From Desulfitibacter alkalitolerans DSM 16504 (GTDB lineage Bacteria > Bacillota > DSM-16504 > Desulfitibacterales > Desulfitibacteraceae), in assembly GCF_000620305.1 (NCBI RefSeq), contig NZ_KK211107.1, positions 14,841 to 71,120 on the forward strand: DNA of 56,280 bases. The letters run 5' to 3'. A program made the translations under genes and the position numbers. Positions 42,420 through 51,790 of this stretch are shown here, in pieces. The notes beneath the pieces are model-generated. The model was not told where the DNA came from. It was given only the letters and a program-made list of their open reading frames with translations, and searched no databases. The stretch's first letter is position 1. Every line of letters starts with the position of its first letter.

Positions 42420-44384
42420 TTACATTATGGAGCGTTGACCCATTTCAGAACAGTCAATTTTGTAGTAATCTATTTTTCTATAAAGGGTATTTCTTCCTAT
42501 TCCTAAAGCCTTGGCAGTGGAGGTAATATTGCCGTTACACCTGCCTAGAACATTAATTATGTGCTGCTTTTCCACTTCTTCAAGGGTTAGGGCTGGTTCA
42601 TTATAATTATTTTCCATTTGATTATAGCTATTAGGCACAGAATCATCCCTGGATTTAAGATCAATTACAATCTGTCTTTTTTCCATGCTTAAAGATATTG
42701 ACTCAGTATTTATTATAAGCTCCATAAGGTTCTCTAATTCCCTAATATTCCCTGGCCATTCATGGGCAAGCAGAGTCTCCATGTATTTTTCAGGAATTTG
42801 AATTATTTTTTTGTTCAATCTCTTGGAAATTCTATTCATAAAATATTCAACTAGAATTGGTATGTCATCCTTACGTTCCCTTAAGGGAGGAAGCCTCAAG
42901 GGCAGAACATTAAGTCTGTAAAATAAGTCCTTTCTAAAGTTGCCCCTCTTGACTTCTTCATTAAGATCCTTGTTGGTAGCTGCTATAATCCTTACATCCA
43001 CAACTATTTCTTTGGTACTGCCAATTCTTGAAACAGTACCTTCCTCAATAACCCGCAAAAGCCTGGTTTGCATGTCCAGGGGCATTTCGCCAATTTCATC
43101 TAGAAATATGGTTCCTCCGTCAGCTATTTCAAATTTCCCGGGATTACCGCTTCTTTTAGCACCGGTAAAGGCCCCTTCTTCATAACCAAACAATTCTGAT
43201 TCTATCAAGCTTTTTGGTATGGCTCCACAGTTTATAGGCACAAAGTTTTCGTCCCGACGGTCACTGTAATTGTGGATTGCCTGGGCAAATAGCTCCTTGC
43301 CGGTTCCACTTTCCCCCATAATCAGAATGTTTGACCTGCTGTCTGCAATTTTTTTTGCAAAGTCTAGTACCCTTTGAAAGTTTTGGTTGCTGCCAATAAT
43401 TTTATCGAAGGTGTAAATAGCCTGGCGTCCCATTATTTTATTGGCAAGCTTCCTTACCTTTTTCACTTCTTTAAATACCAGGATTACATCCCTCAGGTTT
43501 TGTTTATCATCCAGGATTGGATAAGTACTCAGGTTAAACTGCAGCTTGTTTATTCTAGAATTAACAAATACATCCTCATCTAAAATACTAGTTTTGGACT
43601 TTACACTAATTTCTTTTACCCTTTCCCAGCCATCAAAGAGTTCCCAAATTTTCATTTTCTTTATTTCTTCTTCACTATAACCAAACATATCAAGGCTATG
43701 CTTGTTTACCGTCTTGATATTGCCACTCAGGTCAGAGGTCAGGATGCCTGAGGTAATAGAGTCTATGATGGTTTCCGTGTATTTTTTTGCTATGTTTAAA
43801 TCCTCATTGTATTTTTTTATCTGCAGCATTTTTTCAATGGCTTCAACTGCAGCCACTACCATGCCTAGGGTATGGGAATGGACCATTTCAGAATATCCGG
43901 TTAAATCCAGGGCTCCAATTATTTTCCCATTTGCATGCCTGATTGGCGCTCCTGAGCAGGTCCAGCGATGATAGGCTTCAATATAGTGCTCCTTACCTGA
44001 GACCTGTACCGGTTTTCCTTCTGCCAGGGCAGTACCCATGGCATTTGTTCCAATATTTTCCTCTGCCATATAGGCTCCTGGTACCATTTTTACTGAAAAG
44101 GCTTCAGTGAGGATTGCTTCATCCCCAATCATGCTGAGGATACAACCCTCTTCGTCTGTTAAGATAGCAAAGAAATTGGAGCCTTTAACAAAATTGTATA
44201 ATTGATTTAGAAATGGTTCAGCTGTGATAATAAGCTCACTTTTATCCTGCAGTTTTTCAAATAACTGATCCTCAGTAATTATTTTTGTGCTGTATACTCT
44301 ATCCTTTTCTACCTTGTATTTTTCACATCTTTCATGGGACAGCCGGATATAATCCTTTTGTTTTGCAGCAGTATGACCTTGCAA
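42420..44384 (-). CDS. Sigma-54-dependent activator, AcoR-like
   Basis: 654 residues. An N-terminal GAF-type sensor (about 45-190; NIGTNAMGTAL, WTCSGAPIRHANGKIIGALDLTG) is typical of AcoR regulators. A PAS domain (about 205-310), an AAA+ domain with GESGTGKE and the sigma-54 contact GAFTGA, and a C-terminal Fis-type helix-turn-helix (NITSTAKALGIGRNTLYRKI) follow. It hydrolyses ATP to open sigma-54 promoters; the good -24/-12 site before aor is the obvious target. The ligand is probably an aldehyde, ketone or redox signal, not shown here. Start TTG at 44384 after GGGGGGAA; ATG at 44399 is an alternative. Confidence 0.88.
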   Translation of the reverse strand: MQGHTAAKQKDYIRLSHERCEKYKVEKDRVYSTKIITEDQLFEKLQDKSELIITAEPFLNQLYNFVKGSNFFAILTDEEGCILSMIGDEAILTEAFSVKMVPGAYMAEENIGTNAMGTALAEGKPVQVSGKEHYIEAYHRWTCSGAPIRHANGKIIGALDLTGYSEMVHSHTLGMVVAAVEAIEKMLQIKKYNEDLNIAKKYTETIIDSITSGILTSDLSGNIKTVNKHSLDMFGYSEEEIKKMKIWELFDGWERVKEISVKSKTSILDEDVFVNSRINKLQFNLSTYPILDDKQNLRDVILVFKEVKKVRKLANKIMGRQAIYTFDKIIGSNQNFQRVLDFAKKIADSRSNILIMGESGTGKELFAQAIHNYSDRRDENFVPINCGAIPKSLIESELFGYEEGAFTGAKRSGNPGKFEIADGGTIFLDEIGEMPLDMQTRLLRVIEEGTVSRIGSTKEIVVDVRIIAATNKDLNEEVKRGNFRKDLFYRLNVLPLRLPPLRERKDDIPILVEYFMNRISKRLNKKIIQIPEKYMETLLAHEWPGNIRELENLMELIINTESISLSMEKRQIVIDLKSRDDSVPNSYNQMENNYNEPALTLEEVEKQHIINVLGRCNGNITSTAKALGIGRNTLYRKIDYYKIDCSEMGQRSIM

Positions 44385-44766
44385 AGGTATTCCCCCCATT
44401 CATATCTGACTGGCAGATAATATTTAATTAACTATTATACGGCAAGCTAATAAATTAATCTGCTATTTGGCATCAGGTTTTTTTATTAAGTATACACTAT
44501 TTAACAAACCCCAGGCAAGAAATCTCTCCCCCATAAGGCAATTACCTCCTTGCTATAATACCATTTCAGCAATATTGATTAGTCATTATTGGTTAATCAT
44601 TTTAGCAAATTATAATCCAGTTAATCCCTTAATATAAAAATGGTTTTCTTTAACATGACAATTAGTACTAATGAACAAAATAATAATCCTAATAAAAACT
44701 GAAATAGTGGTAATAATAAGAAAGACTAAAAATAGTATAAGAAGTTTTTGTAATGGAGTGAAGCCC
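44385..44766. other. Divergent region upstream of the activator gene
   Basis: Holds the short ORF at 44463-44534 on the minus strand, the ribosome binding site of the activator, and the start region of the rightward membrane protein. AT-rich, with TATTAT and TATAAT-like words, but no promoter that I could place well. Confidence 0.4.
44463..44534 (-). CDS. Short ORF with strong ribosome binding site (23 aa)
   Basis: Reads MGERFLAWGLL then NSVYLIKKPDAK. AAGGAGGTAA stands about 8 nt before the ATG, better than that of the activator gene which follows 63-78 nt later. It may be a leader peptide or a small protein. The hydrophobic first half could associate with the membrane. Chance is possible because it is so short. 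Confidence 0.35.
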   Translation of the reverse strand: MGERFLAWGLLNSVYLIKKPDAK

Positions 44767-45210
44767 GTGGATTATAATAAGCCTAGTGTCGCTGCACTTA
44801 TAGGTGCACTATCAACAATTCCCTTTGAGCTAATTACTAGACTGCTGGTGGTCTTAGGAATCGCAAAGTATACAGTATATGAGCTAAATAGTTTGATGAT
44901 TACAGTTAATAGACCCAATGTAATTCTAGGAGCAATAGCAGCTATGCTATTAAGTGCAGGCATAGCACTGGTTTTTTATTATTCACTTAAGTTTTTGGGT
45001 TGGGATTATTTAATCATTAAAAGTATCTCAGTCAGCTTGTTAAGCTGGTTAGTTTTGGAGGTTCTTTTTATGTGGCTCATTGAAGGCCGCGGTCTTATTC
45101 CTCCAAGACCTATCAATGATTATTTTTCTGAAATGGCAGGGGCCGTTGTGTTTGGGGTTACACTAGGTTTACTGTTTAGAACTTATTTGCTAAAAGCAAA
45201 TATGCGTTAG
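44767..45210 (+). CDS. Small integral membrane protein, unknown
   Basis: 147 residues from a GTG at 44767 that has GGAG 8 nt upstream; the frame is open to 44671. About four membrane helices (PSVAALIGALSTIPFELITRLLVVLGI; VILGAIAAMLLSAGIALVFYYSL; SISVSLLSWLVLEVLFMWLI; MAGAVVFGVTLGLLFRTYLL). No catalytic motif recognised. Together with 45312-45845 it forms a two-gene unit facing away from the AOR locus. Confidence 0.6.
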   Translation: MDYNKPSVAALIGALSTIPFELITRLLVVLGIAKYTVYELNSLMITVNRPNVILGAIAAMLLSAGIALVFYYSLKFLGWDYLIIKSISVSLLSWLVLEVLFMWLIEGRGLIPPRPINDYFSEMAGAVVFGVTLGLLFRTYLLKANMR

Positions 45211-45311
45211 AATTCCTCATGTTGCAGCAGCAAAATCCATACATTTCCTCTATAATAATCACTTTTTTGTTACAAACTACTATTAATTATTAATCATTAA
45301 GGGTGTGTTTA

Positions 45312-45845
45312 ATGATAAGAGACAGAATTGTACTTGGAATATTATCGGGTTTTGTTGGAAATACTGCAAAGACCATACTTGATGAAATATCTGTTAAGAA
45401 AAAGGTTTCCCAAAGGGCTTTTAGGTCCACTGCCGCCGGTGTTTTTGTTTCCAGTAAAAATGAAGCTCAGAATATGAAAGGCCAATTACTGGGAAGCTTG
45501 TTTGATTATGGAATAGGTGCTATAGGAGGAATACTTATAGTTGAGCTCCTCTCTAAACGCGGCAGGGATCATTTAGCAACAAAGGGCATCATATCCGGAA
45601 TTTCAATAGGCTCGTTTATTACTTTTGTTTTAAATACGCTTCCAGCTAACAAAATAAAACCTAAGGATGCAGCGAGTAATCTGTCGTATATGTTAAGTCA
45701 TGCTGTCTACGGCCTTATTGCAGCCTATACAGCATCTATTTTAGGCCACAAATCCATTTTTAGTACAAACCCTGCAAATAAAACTTTGCCTCCAACTTTG
45801 AAGGCTGCCGAAGAAAAGAACTCATCAAAAAATAAAAGCAATTAA
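45312..45845 (+). CDS. Small integral membrane protein, unknown
   Basis: 177 residues from ATG 45312 after AAGGGTG. About four hydrophobic segments (IVLGILSGFVGNTAKTILDE; GSLFDYGIGAIGGILIVELL; GIISGISIGSFITFVLNTL; LSHAVYGLIAAYTASIL) and a polar Lys/Asn/Ser-rich tail. The glycine-rich repeated helices resemble the partner at 44767-45210 in style. Function unknown. Confidence 0.6.
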   Translation: MIRDRIVLGILSGFVGNTAKTILDEISVKKKVSQRAFRSTAAGVFVSSKNEAQNMKGQLLGSLFDYGIGAIGGILIVELLSKRGRDHLATKGIISGISIGSFITFVLNTLPANKIKPKDAASNLSYMLSHAVYGLIAAYTASILGHKSIFSTNPANKTLPPTLKAAEEKNSSKNKSN

Positions 45846-45894
45846 GAAGCTGCTTCGTATCTACTATTTGGCAATTCTCTAACCATGTATTTAA

Positions 45895-45942
45895 AAAGCC
45901 AGATCTAGGATTAAACAAATCAACCCTAAATCTGGCCTTTAT
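45895..45942. terminator. Bidirectional terminator
   Basis: GCCAGATCTAGG pairs with CCCTAAATCTGGC around a 14-nt loop, with A-runs before and a T-rich tail after. It lies between the rightward membrane proteins and the leftward Mrp operon. Confidence 0.7.
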
Positions 45943-46089
45943 TTTGCTGCTAATCAATAATTAACATTGCACCCGGTTTTCCAAGGCAGCTGCTGCACCT
46001 GGCTAACTATATATCACAAAAAAGCTCATTAGATGGTACAGTAAGGTATCTCTCTTGGTTGAGGAAACGTCAGCTTGAACCTGCTTGTC

Positions 46090-46458
46090 TTATTCTTCAG
46101 CAGAGGTGGCTTTAATATATTCACATTCTGACTTTAGCTCATCCTTCACAGAACCCTCCCAGATAGGGATGCCAAAATGATATGCTGCTCGTGAGATCAT
46201 ATGGGCACCTACAGGCGCAGTAAGCAAAATAAATATTATAGCCAGCAGGCTTTTGCCGCTAAATCCTTGACCATGAGCTGCAAAAAAGAACAGGGATGCA
46301 ATCATTACACCGGCAACTCCTATGGTAACGCTTTTTGTTGCAGCATGCATTCTGCAGTAGACATCGGGCAAACGAATTACTCCAATAGAACCAGCAAAGA
46401 TAAAAAATGCTCCAAGAAGAATTAATAAACTAGTCACTATCTCTATCAATGATATCAC
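46090..46458 (-). CDS. mrpG: Mrp antiporter subunit G
   Basis: 122 residues, three membrane helices, with the family pattern GSIGVIRLPDVYCRMHAATKSVTIGVAGVM and a conserved TAPVGAHMISRAAY. Last gene of the Mrp operon; overlaps mrpF by about 29 nt. The start may be GTG at 46458 or TTG at 46449 (after AGAGGTG). Confidence 0.92.
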   Translation of the reverse strand: MISLIEIVTSLLILLGAFFIFAGSIGVIRLPDVYCRMHAATKSVTIGVAGVMIASLFFFAAHGQGFSGKSLLAIIFILLTAPVGAHMISRAAYHFGIPIWEGSVKDELKSECEYIKATSAEE

Positions 46459-46714
46459 CTCTTTGCAAGAATTTGGCCACCGCTACCACACCAACAAAAC
46501 CAAGGATTGCTACAACTAGAACCACGTCAAGGAAAAGCTTTGTTCCTAATTTTATAGAGTAAAGCGAAATAATGGCTACAATGTTTACTCCAATTGTATC
46601 AAGTGCTACTACTCTATCAGGAACAGTAGGTCCTACCATGACTCGATAGAAACAAAGCACGATAGAGATGGCTATTACAGCTAACGCTATATCTACTACT
46701 AACATTAAATCCAT
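46430..46714 (-). CDS. mrpF: Mrp antiporter subunit F
   Basis: 94 residues, three membrane helices; VMVGPTVPDRVVALDTIGVNIVAI is the family signature. Essential small subunit of the Mrp Na+/H+ antiporter. Overlaps both neighbours. Confidence 0.92.
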   Translation of the reverse strand: MDLMLVVDIALAVIAISIVLCFYRVMVGPTVPDRVVALDTIGVNIVAIISLYSIKLGTKLFLDVVLVVAILGFVGVVAVAKFLQRGDIIDRDSD

Positions 46715-47190
46715 TAGCCTGCCACCTCCTTAATCCTGTACTCAAAGTTTTCTTTAATCCCTTTAACTATAGATTCTTCATCGTCAATGTGAAACACATG
46801 AATGTAGATAATCTTGTTGTCAGGAGAAACCTCCATACTAAGTGTACCAGGTGTCAAGCTTATCATGTTGGCAAGAATGGTTACCTGTGCTCCCGTTTCC
46901 AGTTCTGTTGGATAGGCGATAATGCCAGGCTTGATATTTAATCTTGGCCTTAGTACCTGGGCAATTACTATAAAGTTTGCAATAATCAGCTCTTTAATGA
47001 ATATAACTAAAAGAACCAGAACCGCCCACCATTTATAGATATAAAGCTTTTCTTTCAGCTGACCCCTAAAGATAAACAAAACCACAAGTCCCAAGACATA
47101 ACCAACTAAAAAATTTAAAGGTGTATATTCGGCCTGCAGCAGAGTCCAAACAAAGGCTATCCCCAGGTTTAATATTAATTGAGTTACCAT
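46714..47190 (-). CDS. mrpE: Mrp antiporter subunit E
   Basis: 158 residues, N-terminal membrane helices (LILNLGIAFVWTLL; YVLGLVVLFIFRG; VLVLLVIFIKELIIANFIV), then a cytoplasmic part with ISLTPGTLSMEVSPDNKIIYIHVF, typical of MrpE. Adjoins mrpF by one shared base. Confidence 0.92.
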   Translation of the reverse strand: MVTQLILNLGIAFVWTLLQAEYTPLNFLVGYVLGLVVLFIFRGQLKEKLYIYKWWAVLVLLVIFIKELIIANFIVIAQVLRPRLNIKPGIIAYPTELETGAQVTILANMISLTPGTLSMEVSPDNKIIYIHVFHIDDEESIVKGIKENFEYRIKEVAG

Positions 47191-47196
47191 GGCAAT

Positions 47197-48687
47197 CTAC
47201 TCCTTTATCAATACTGAATTAATGTAGATTTCAGGGTTCATTAACTGCTCCGCTGCCATAATTGCATATCCCATAATCCACTCAGCGTACAGCCCTAGGA
47301 ATATTGACATTCCCACCAACGCCAGGGCCGGTGGCATGATCTGGAGATAATTATAGCCCTTATTCTCAGCTGGAATCTCCTTCTCCACACCCCAGAAAAC
47401 GTAGATAAATATTTTCATCATTGAAAGAAGGGTTAAGACGCTGACTAAAATGGCAACAAATACTATTGGATAGCTGTGGATTAACAAACCACCTTGAATT
47501 AAAACAAACTTGCTGAAAAAACCACTTAAAGGTGGTACCCCAGCTAGTGACAATCCTGCCAGGAAGAAGGTCCAACCAAGCACAGGATATGCTCCTAACA
47601 TTCCGCCCATTTTCGCTAGTTTTGTTGTTCCTGTAATCCTTTCAGTAACACCACTTAACAAGAATAGACAAGACTTCACTATAATGTGGTGAACAATATA
47701 GAATATTGCTCCCGCAATGGCTAGAGGTGTGTAAAGCCCCAAGCCCATGATCATATAACCTACCTGACTTATAATATGGTAAGACAGGATTCTCTTGAAA
47801 TCCATCTGGCCAATGGCTCCTAATACCCCAAAGAACATTGTGCCTGCACCCATGGCAAGGATAATGTTGTGTGTATATACTGGGTCATGAACGAATATTA
47901 GTGTAAATACACGAATTAAAGCATAAACACCTACTTTGGTTAACAGGCCACCGAATAAGGCGCTGATGGCTGTAGGAGGCTCATAGTAGGACTGGGGCAG
48001 CCAGAAGTATAGTGGGAATAGGGACCCCTTCATTCCAAAAACAACTAGAAAGATCATGGATATGACAAGCAGTACACCCTGATCCTCTACCTGGGCAATT
48101 TTTGCTGCTGCATCAGCCATGTTTAGTGTACCCACTACACCGTAAAGCATGGCCAGTCCCATTAGAAACAAGACTGATGAAACCATATTCATAACAACAT
48201 ATTTAAACGATTCTCTTAGCTGCCCAGGCTCCCCACCTAAAACAATGAGAATATATGATGCTATCAGCATTATCTCAAAGAATACAAATAAGTTAAACAG
48301 GTCACCTGTCAAGAAGGAACCATTGATACCAACCATTAACAGCTGGTAAAAGGGATAATAGAAATGCTTTTCCCTGCCCGGGTCTATGGTTTTATATGAA
48401 AAGAACAGACAGGCAGCAGCAACAATATTACTTAAGATAACCATTATTACCGCAAACACATCAGCTACTAATACAATACCAAAGGGCGGCAGCCAGTTTC
48501 CTGCATGGAAAACCTGAATACCCTCAGTTGTAACAACTGATGCAAGGTAAAAGGCAACAATTATTCCCAGGATAGTTACTCCGGTACTAATAGTCTTTTG
48601 AGCCCTTATATTTTTCTGGAACAAAAGCATTATTATAGCAGCTAACAGGGGTAACAGTACGGGATAAATTACCAGGTTGTTACTCAT
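47197..48687 (-). CDS. mrpD: Mrp antiporter subunit D
   Basis: 496 residues, about 14 membrane helices, homologous to NuoM/NuoN of complex I. LFNLFVFFEIMLIASYIL, the Lys-containing KGSLFPLYFWLPQSYYEPPTAISALFGGLLTKVGVYALIR and the HHIIVKSCLFLLSG segments are intact. It is thought to be one of the ion-translocating subunits. Confidence 0.95.
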   Translation of the reverse strand: MSNNLVIYPVLLPLLAAIIMLLFQKNIRAQKTISTGVTILGIIVAFYLASVVTTEGIQVFHAGNWLPPFGIVLVADVFAVIMVILSNIVAAACLFFSYKTIDPGREKHFYYPFYQLLMVGINGSFLTGDLFNLFVFFEIMLIASYILIVLGGEPGQLRESFKYVVMNMVSSVLFLMGLAMLYGVVGTLNMADAAAKIAQVEDQGVLLVISMIFLVVFGMKGSLFPLYFWLPQSYYEPPTAISALFGGLLTKVGVYALIRVFTLIFVHDPVYTHNIILAMGAGTMFFGVLGAIGQMDFKRILSYHIISQVGYMIMGLGLYTPLAIAGAIFYIVHHIIVKSCLFLLSGVTERITGTTKLAKMGGMLGAYPVLGWTFFLAGLSLAGVPPLSGFFSKFVLIQGGLLIHSYPIVFVAILVSVLTLLSMMKIFIYVFWGVEKEIPAENKGYNYLQIMPPALALVGMSIFLGLYAEWIMGYAIMAAEQLMNPEIYINSVLIKE

Positions 48688-49015
48688 CGTCTACCCCCCT
48701 TAACTTGTCCAAGTCATCAGTTTTCAATGTCTGGTAAGCCCTGTATGCTAGAACAAGCACAAAGGATGTTACACCAAAGCCAATAACAATGGCTGTCAAG
48801 ATCAGGGCTTGAGGCAATGGGTCAGTGAAAGGTCCCGCCCCTATAATAATTGGGGGAGCCCCCCTTTTTAATTTGCCCATTGTCAAAATCATCAACAGAA
48901 CTCCATGGGACAATAGTGCTGTTCCCAGAATAACCCTCAGCATACTTCTTGATAACAATAGGTAGGTTCCTGCGGCAAAGAGAACACCTATTACCAGAGA
49001 CATCATAAGTTCCAT
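48680..49015 (-). CDS. mrpC: Mrp antiporter subunit C
   Basis: 111 residues, three membrane helices, NuoK-like. ILGTALLSHGVLLMILTMG and DPLPQALILTAIVIGFGVTSFVLVLAYR are conserved. Overlaps mrpD by 8 nt and mrpB by one base. Confidence 0.94.
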   Translation of the reverse strand: MELMMSLVIGVLFAAGTYLLLSRSMLRVILGTALLSHGVLLMILTMGKLKRGAPPIIIGAGPFTDPLPQALILTAIVIGFGVTSFVLVLAYRAYQTLKTDDLDKLRGVDDE

Positions 49016-49449
49016 TATTTATTCTCTCCTATTGTCATGATTACTGTCATGGCACTGCCGACTACAGTTAGATAGACACCCAGGTCAAATATTACAGCTG
49101 ACGCAAGCTCTACCTTGCCGAAGACAGGAAATGTATAGTACTCAAAAAATTGGGTTAAAAAGGGATATCCAAATACCATGCCGCCCATCCCTGAAAGTAC
49201 TGCAATTAAAAGCCCAACTGCAATCATTATTTTGAAATCATAGTTCATGTTTTGGGTTATAAATTTAGAACCAAAGGCTACATACATGAGAACTATGGCT
49301 GCAGCACTCATTAGACCTGCAATAAATCCTCCACCAGGCATATTGTGCCCTGCAAAAAATAGGAAGATGGAAAAGGCAAGGATTAAATATAATGCCCTTT
49401 GAGCAATAGTCTGCAAAATAACGTTGTTAATCATTTTACTCATTTTCAT
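49015..49449 (-). CDS. mrpB: Mrp antiporter subunit B
   Basis: 144 residues, four membrane helices; FFAGHNMPGGGFIAGLMSAAAIVL is the family signature, followed by FDLGVYLTVVGSAMTVIMTIGE. Overlaps mrpA by 14 nt. Confidence 0.94.
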   Translation of the reverse strand: MKMSKMINNVILQTIAQRALYLILAFSIFLFFAGHNMPGGGFIAGLMSAAAIVLMYVAFGSKFITQNMNYDFKIMIAVGLLIAVLSGMGGMVFGYPFLTQFFEYYTFPVFGKVELASAVIFDLGVYLTVVGSAMTVIMTIGENK

Positions 49450-51790
49450 GGGCTTTTCCTCCCTTCCTAATTGCCAGCTTGATCATTGCATATACACCTA
49501 ACCCCGCAATACCCAAAACAGCAATTTCACCTAATGTATCAAGCCCCCTGAAATCCACCAGGATAACGTTTACAGCATTTGTACCTCCACCAAGCTTTTT
49601 AGTATTTTCTATAAAGTAATGGGAAATAGGCTCAAAGTACTTATTGCTGTGTCCTATTAGGGTTAATGTTGTAGCTAATGCACCTGTAAGCAATGCGGCA
49701 ACAACATTGATTCCCTTGACCCTTGCGGGTGTGTCATGCTCTGACAGAAATTTTGGCAATCTGCTAAAGGCTAATAGGAACAGGGCCAGGGTTACAGTTT
49801 CTACCAGCAGCTGGGTTAAAGCCAGGTCAGGAGCCCTAAATATTACAAACAGGAGGGCAACTGTATAACCTACAACACCTAATGATACTATTGCAGCAAG
49901 CCTGCTCTTTAAGAAAACAACCCCTAGAGCACCTGCCACTAATATTAGTGCCATTACAACCTCGAAGAAGGCTACCTCTGCTAAATCCGCGGTGCTGATT
50001 ATTAAAGCATCCTTCATAAATATGGTTCCACCTACAACAAGCAAAGTATAGAGTATGATAAACAGGTTGTAATCTCGCAGGAAGCCTGTCATCTGAATAT
50101 TAGTTATCCTCAATGCTCCATTAAGCACTGCTGGAACTGCCCAATCATAAAAGCGGTTAGAGCTTGGCGTTCCAGGTACTCTGGCAAGAGCAGCCTTGAG
50201 CTGGTCAAGTCTATAATACAGCACCAGACCCACAATAATTACTACTAAACTCATTGCCAGGGGCAGGTTTAATCCATGCCAGTGGTAAATTTTCACGTAG
50301 AAGGGAGCACCTGTAATGGCAACAACTGCAGGCTCAATAATACTTTTAGCAACTAGACCTGGGAAAAGCCCTATAATCACGTTAATACTTACTAAAAGCA
50401 GTCCTGGAAGCAGCAATCCAACTGGAGCTTCATGGGGATGCTTGGGAGTTTCCTTTGTTACTTCACCACTGAAAAATACCTTGTGGAAAATACTCACTGA
50501 ATACACAAAGGTAAATATACTGGCACACAAGGCTATTAGCGGAAACAGCCATGCATAGGGATGGATGAATGCCAGGTTGGCTGTTACTGCTTCAACAGAG
50601 GCAGTAAAGAACAACTCCTTGCTTAGGAACCCGTTAAAGGGGGGCACCCCTGCCATGGCCAGGGAGCCTATAACTGCAATGGCGGCAGTATACGGCATGA
50701 CCTTTGCTAATCCTCGTAATTTGCTAATGTCCCTGGTGCCTGTTTCATGGTCCACAATACCAACCATTAAAAACAGGCTGCCTTTAAAGGCTGAATGATT
50801 GAACAGGTGGAAAATACCACCCATTATTGCTCCTGGGGTTCCATAGCCTATCAGGGTTATAATAAGTCCCAGCTGGCTTATTGTAGAAAAGGCCAGAATA
50901 GCCTTTAAGTCTTTTTGTTTTAAGGCTAGATAGGAGCCCAGCATTAGTGAACCTAAACCAATAGAGGATACTGTTAAAAACCAGAATTCTGTGCCGCCTA
51001 AAGCCCCGGTCATACGGGCAATAAGGTAAATACCTGCTTTTACCATTGTTGCAGAGTGCAGGTAGCAGCTAATTGGAGTAGGTGCTTCCATTGCGTCCGG
51101 CAGCCAAATATGGAAGGGAATCTGGGCTGATTTAGAGAATGCTCCTAAAAGAACCAGGATTGTAATAGGGATATAAAAGCCACTTTCTTTTATTAAAGCT
51201 GCCTGGGCTATTATTTCTCTTACCTCAAAGGTTCCTGTGAGGACCCATAACATAACAATACCTGCCAGCATGGAAAAGCCACCTATTACTGTTATCAGCA
51301 TTGACTTTTGTGCTCCATAGCGGGAACGTTCCTTATGATACCAGAAACCAATTAGTAAGAAGGAAGAAAAACTAGTTAGCTCCCAAAAGATATACATGAG
51401 GATCAGGTTGTTTGACATAACAACCCCTAGCATTGCTCCCATGAAAAGCAGAATAAATACATAAAAATTAGTGAGGTTTTCTTTTGTTGATAGGTAATAG
51501 ATGGAGTAAACTATTACAGCAAAACCTATACCTGTAATCAGAAAACCAAAGAGTAAACTTAACCCATCAAGATAAAGAGAAAAGTTTACGCCTATGGATG
51601 GTACCCAGTTGTAGAATACTGTAACTGGTTCGCCGCTCATCACTGTTGGCAGCTGTTTTACTAACCAAATAAACAAGGTTAGTGGCAGCAAAGATACTAC
51701 CCAGCCAATCTTGTTACCCGCTGCTTTTCGCAGCAGAGGTACTAGCATAGCTAGAATAAATGGCGACAATACTACGGCTAAAAAGCTCAA
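49436..51790 (-). CDS. mrpA: Mrp antiporter subunit A
   Basis: 784 residues, about 20 membrane helices. The N-terminal ~500 residues are NuoL-like (YIFWELTSFSSFLLIGFWYH; KSAQIPFHIWLPDAMEAPTPISCYLHSATMVKAGIYLI); the C-terminal part is the MbhD/MbhE-like segment (FRAPDLALTQLLVETVTLALFLLAF; LVDFRGLDTLGEIAVLGIAGLGVYAM). Mrp exchanges Na+ for H+ and supports pH and salt homeostasis in alkaliphiles. TTG start with AAGGAGGAGG. It leads the seven-gene operon A to G, all in overlap or near contact. Confidence 0.95.
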   Translation of the reverse strand: MSFLAVVLSPFILAMLVPLLRKAAGNKIGWVVSLLPLTLFIWLVKQLPTVMSGEPVTVFYNWVPSIGVNFSLYLDGLSLLFGFLITGIGFAVIVYSIYYLSTKENLTNFYVFILLFMGAMLGVVMSNNLILMYIFWELTSFSSFLLIGFWYHKERSRYGAQKSMLITVIGGFSMLAGIVMLWVLTGTFEVREIIAQAALIKESGFYIPITILVLLGAFSKSAQIPFHIWLPDAMEAPTPISCYLHSATMVKAGIYLIARMTGALGGTEFWFLTVSSIGLGSLMLGSYLALKQKDLKAILAFSTISQLGLIITLIGYGTPGAIMGGIFHLFNHSAFKGSLFLMVGIVDHETGTRDISKLRGLAKVMPYTAAIAVIGSLAMAGVPPFNGFLSKELFFTASVEAVTANLAFIHPYAWLFPLIALCASIFTFVYSVSIFHKVFFSGEVTKETPKHPHEAPVGLLLPGLLLVSINVIIGLFPGLVAKSIIEPAVVAITGAPFYVKIYHWHGLNLPLAMSLVVIIVGLVLYYRLDQLKAALARVPGTPSSNRFYDWAVPAVLNGALRITNIQMTGFLRDYNLFIILYTLLVVGGTIFMKDALIISTADLAEVAFFEVVMALILVAGALGVVFLKSRLAAIVSLGVVGYTVALLFVIFRAPDLALTQLLVETVTLALFLLAFSRLPKFLSEHDTPARVKGINVVAALLTGALATTLTLIGHSNKYFEPISHYFIENTKKLGGGTNAVNVILVDFRGLDTLGEIAVLGIAGLGVYAMIKLAIRKGGKAHENE

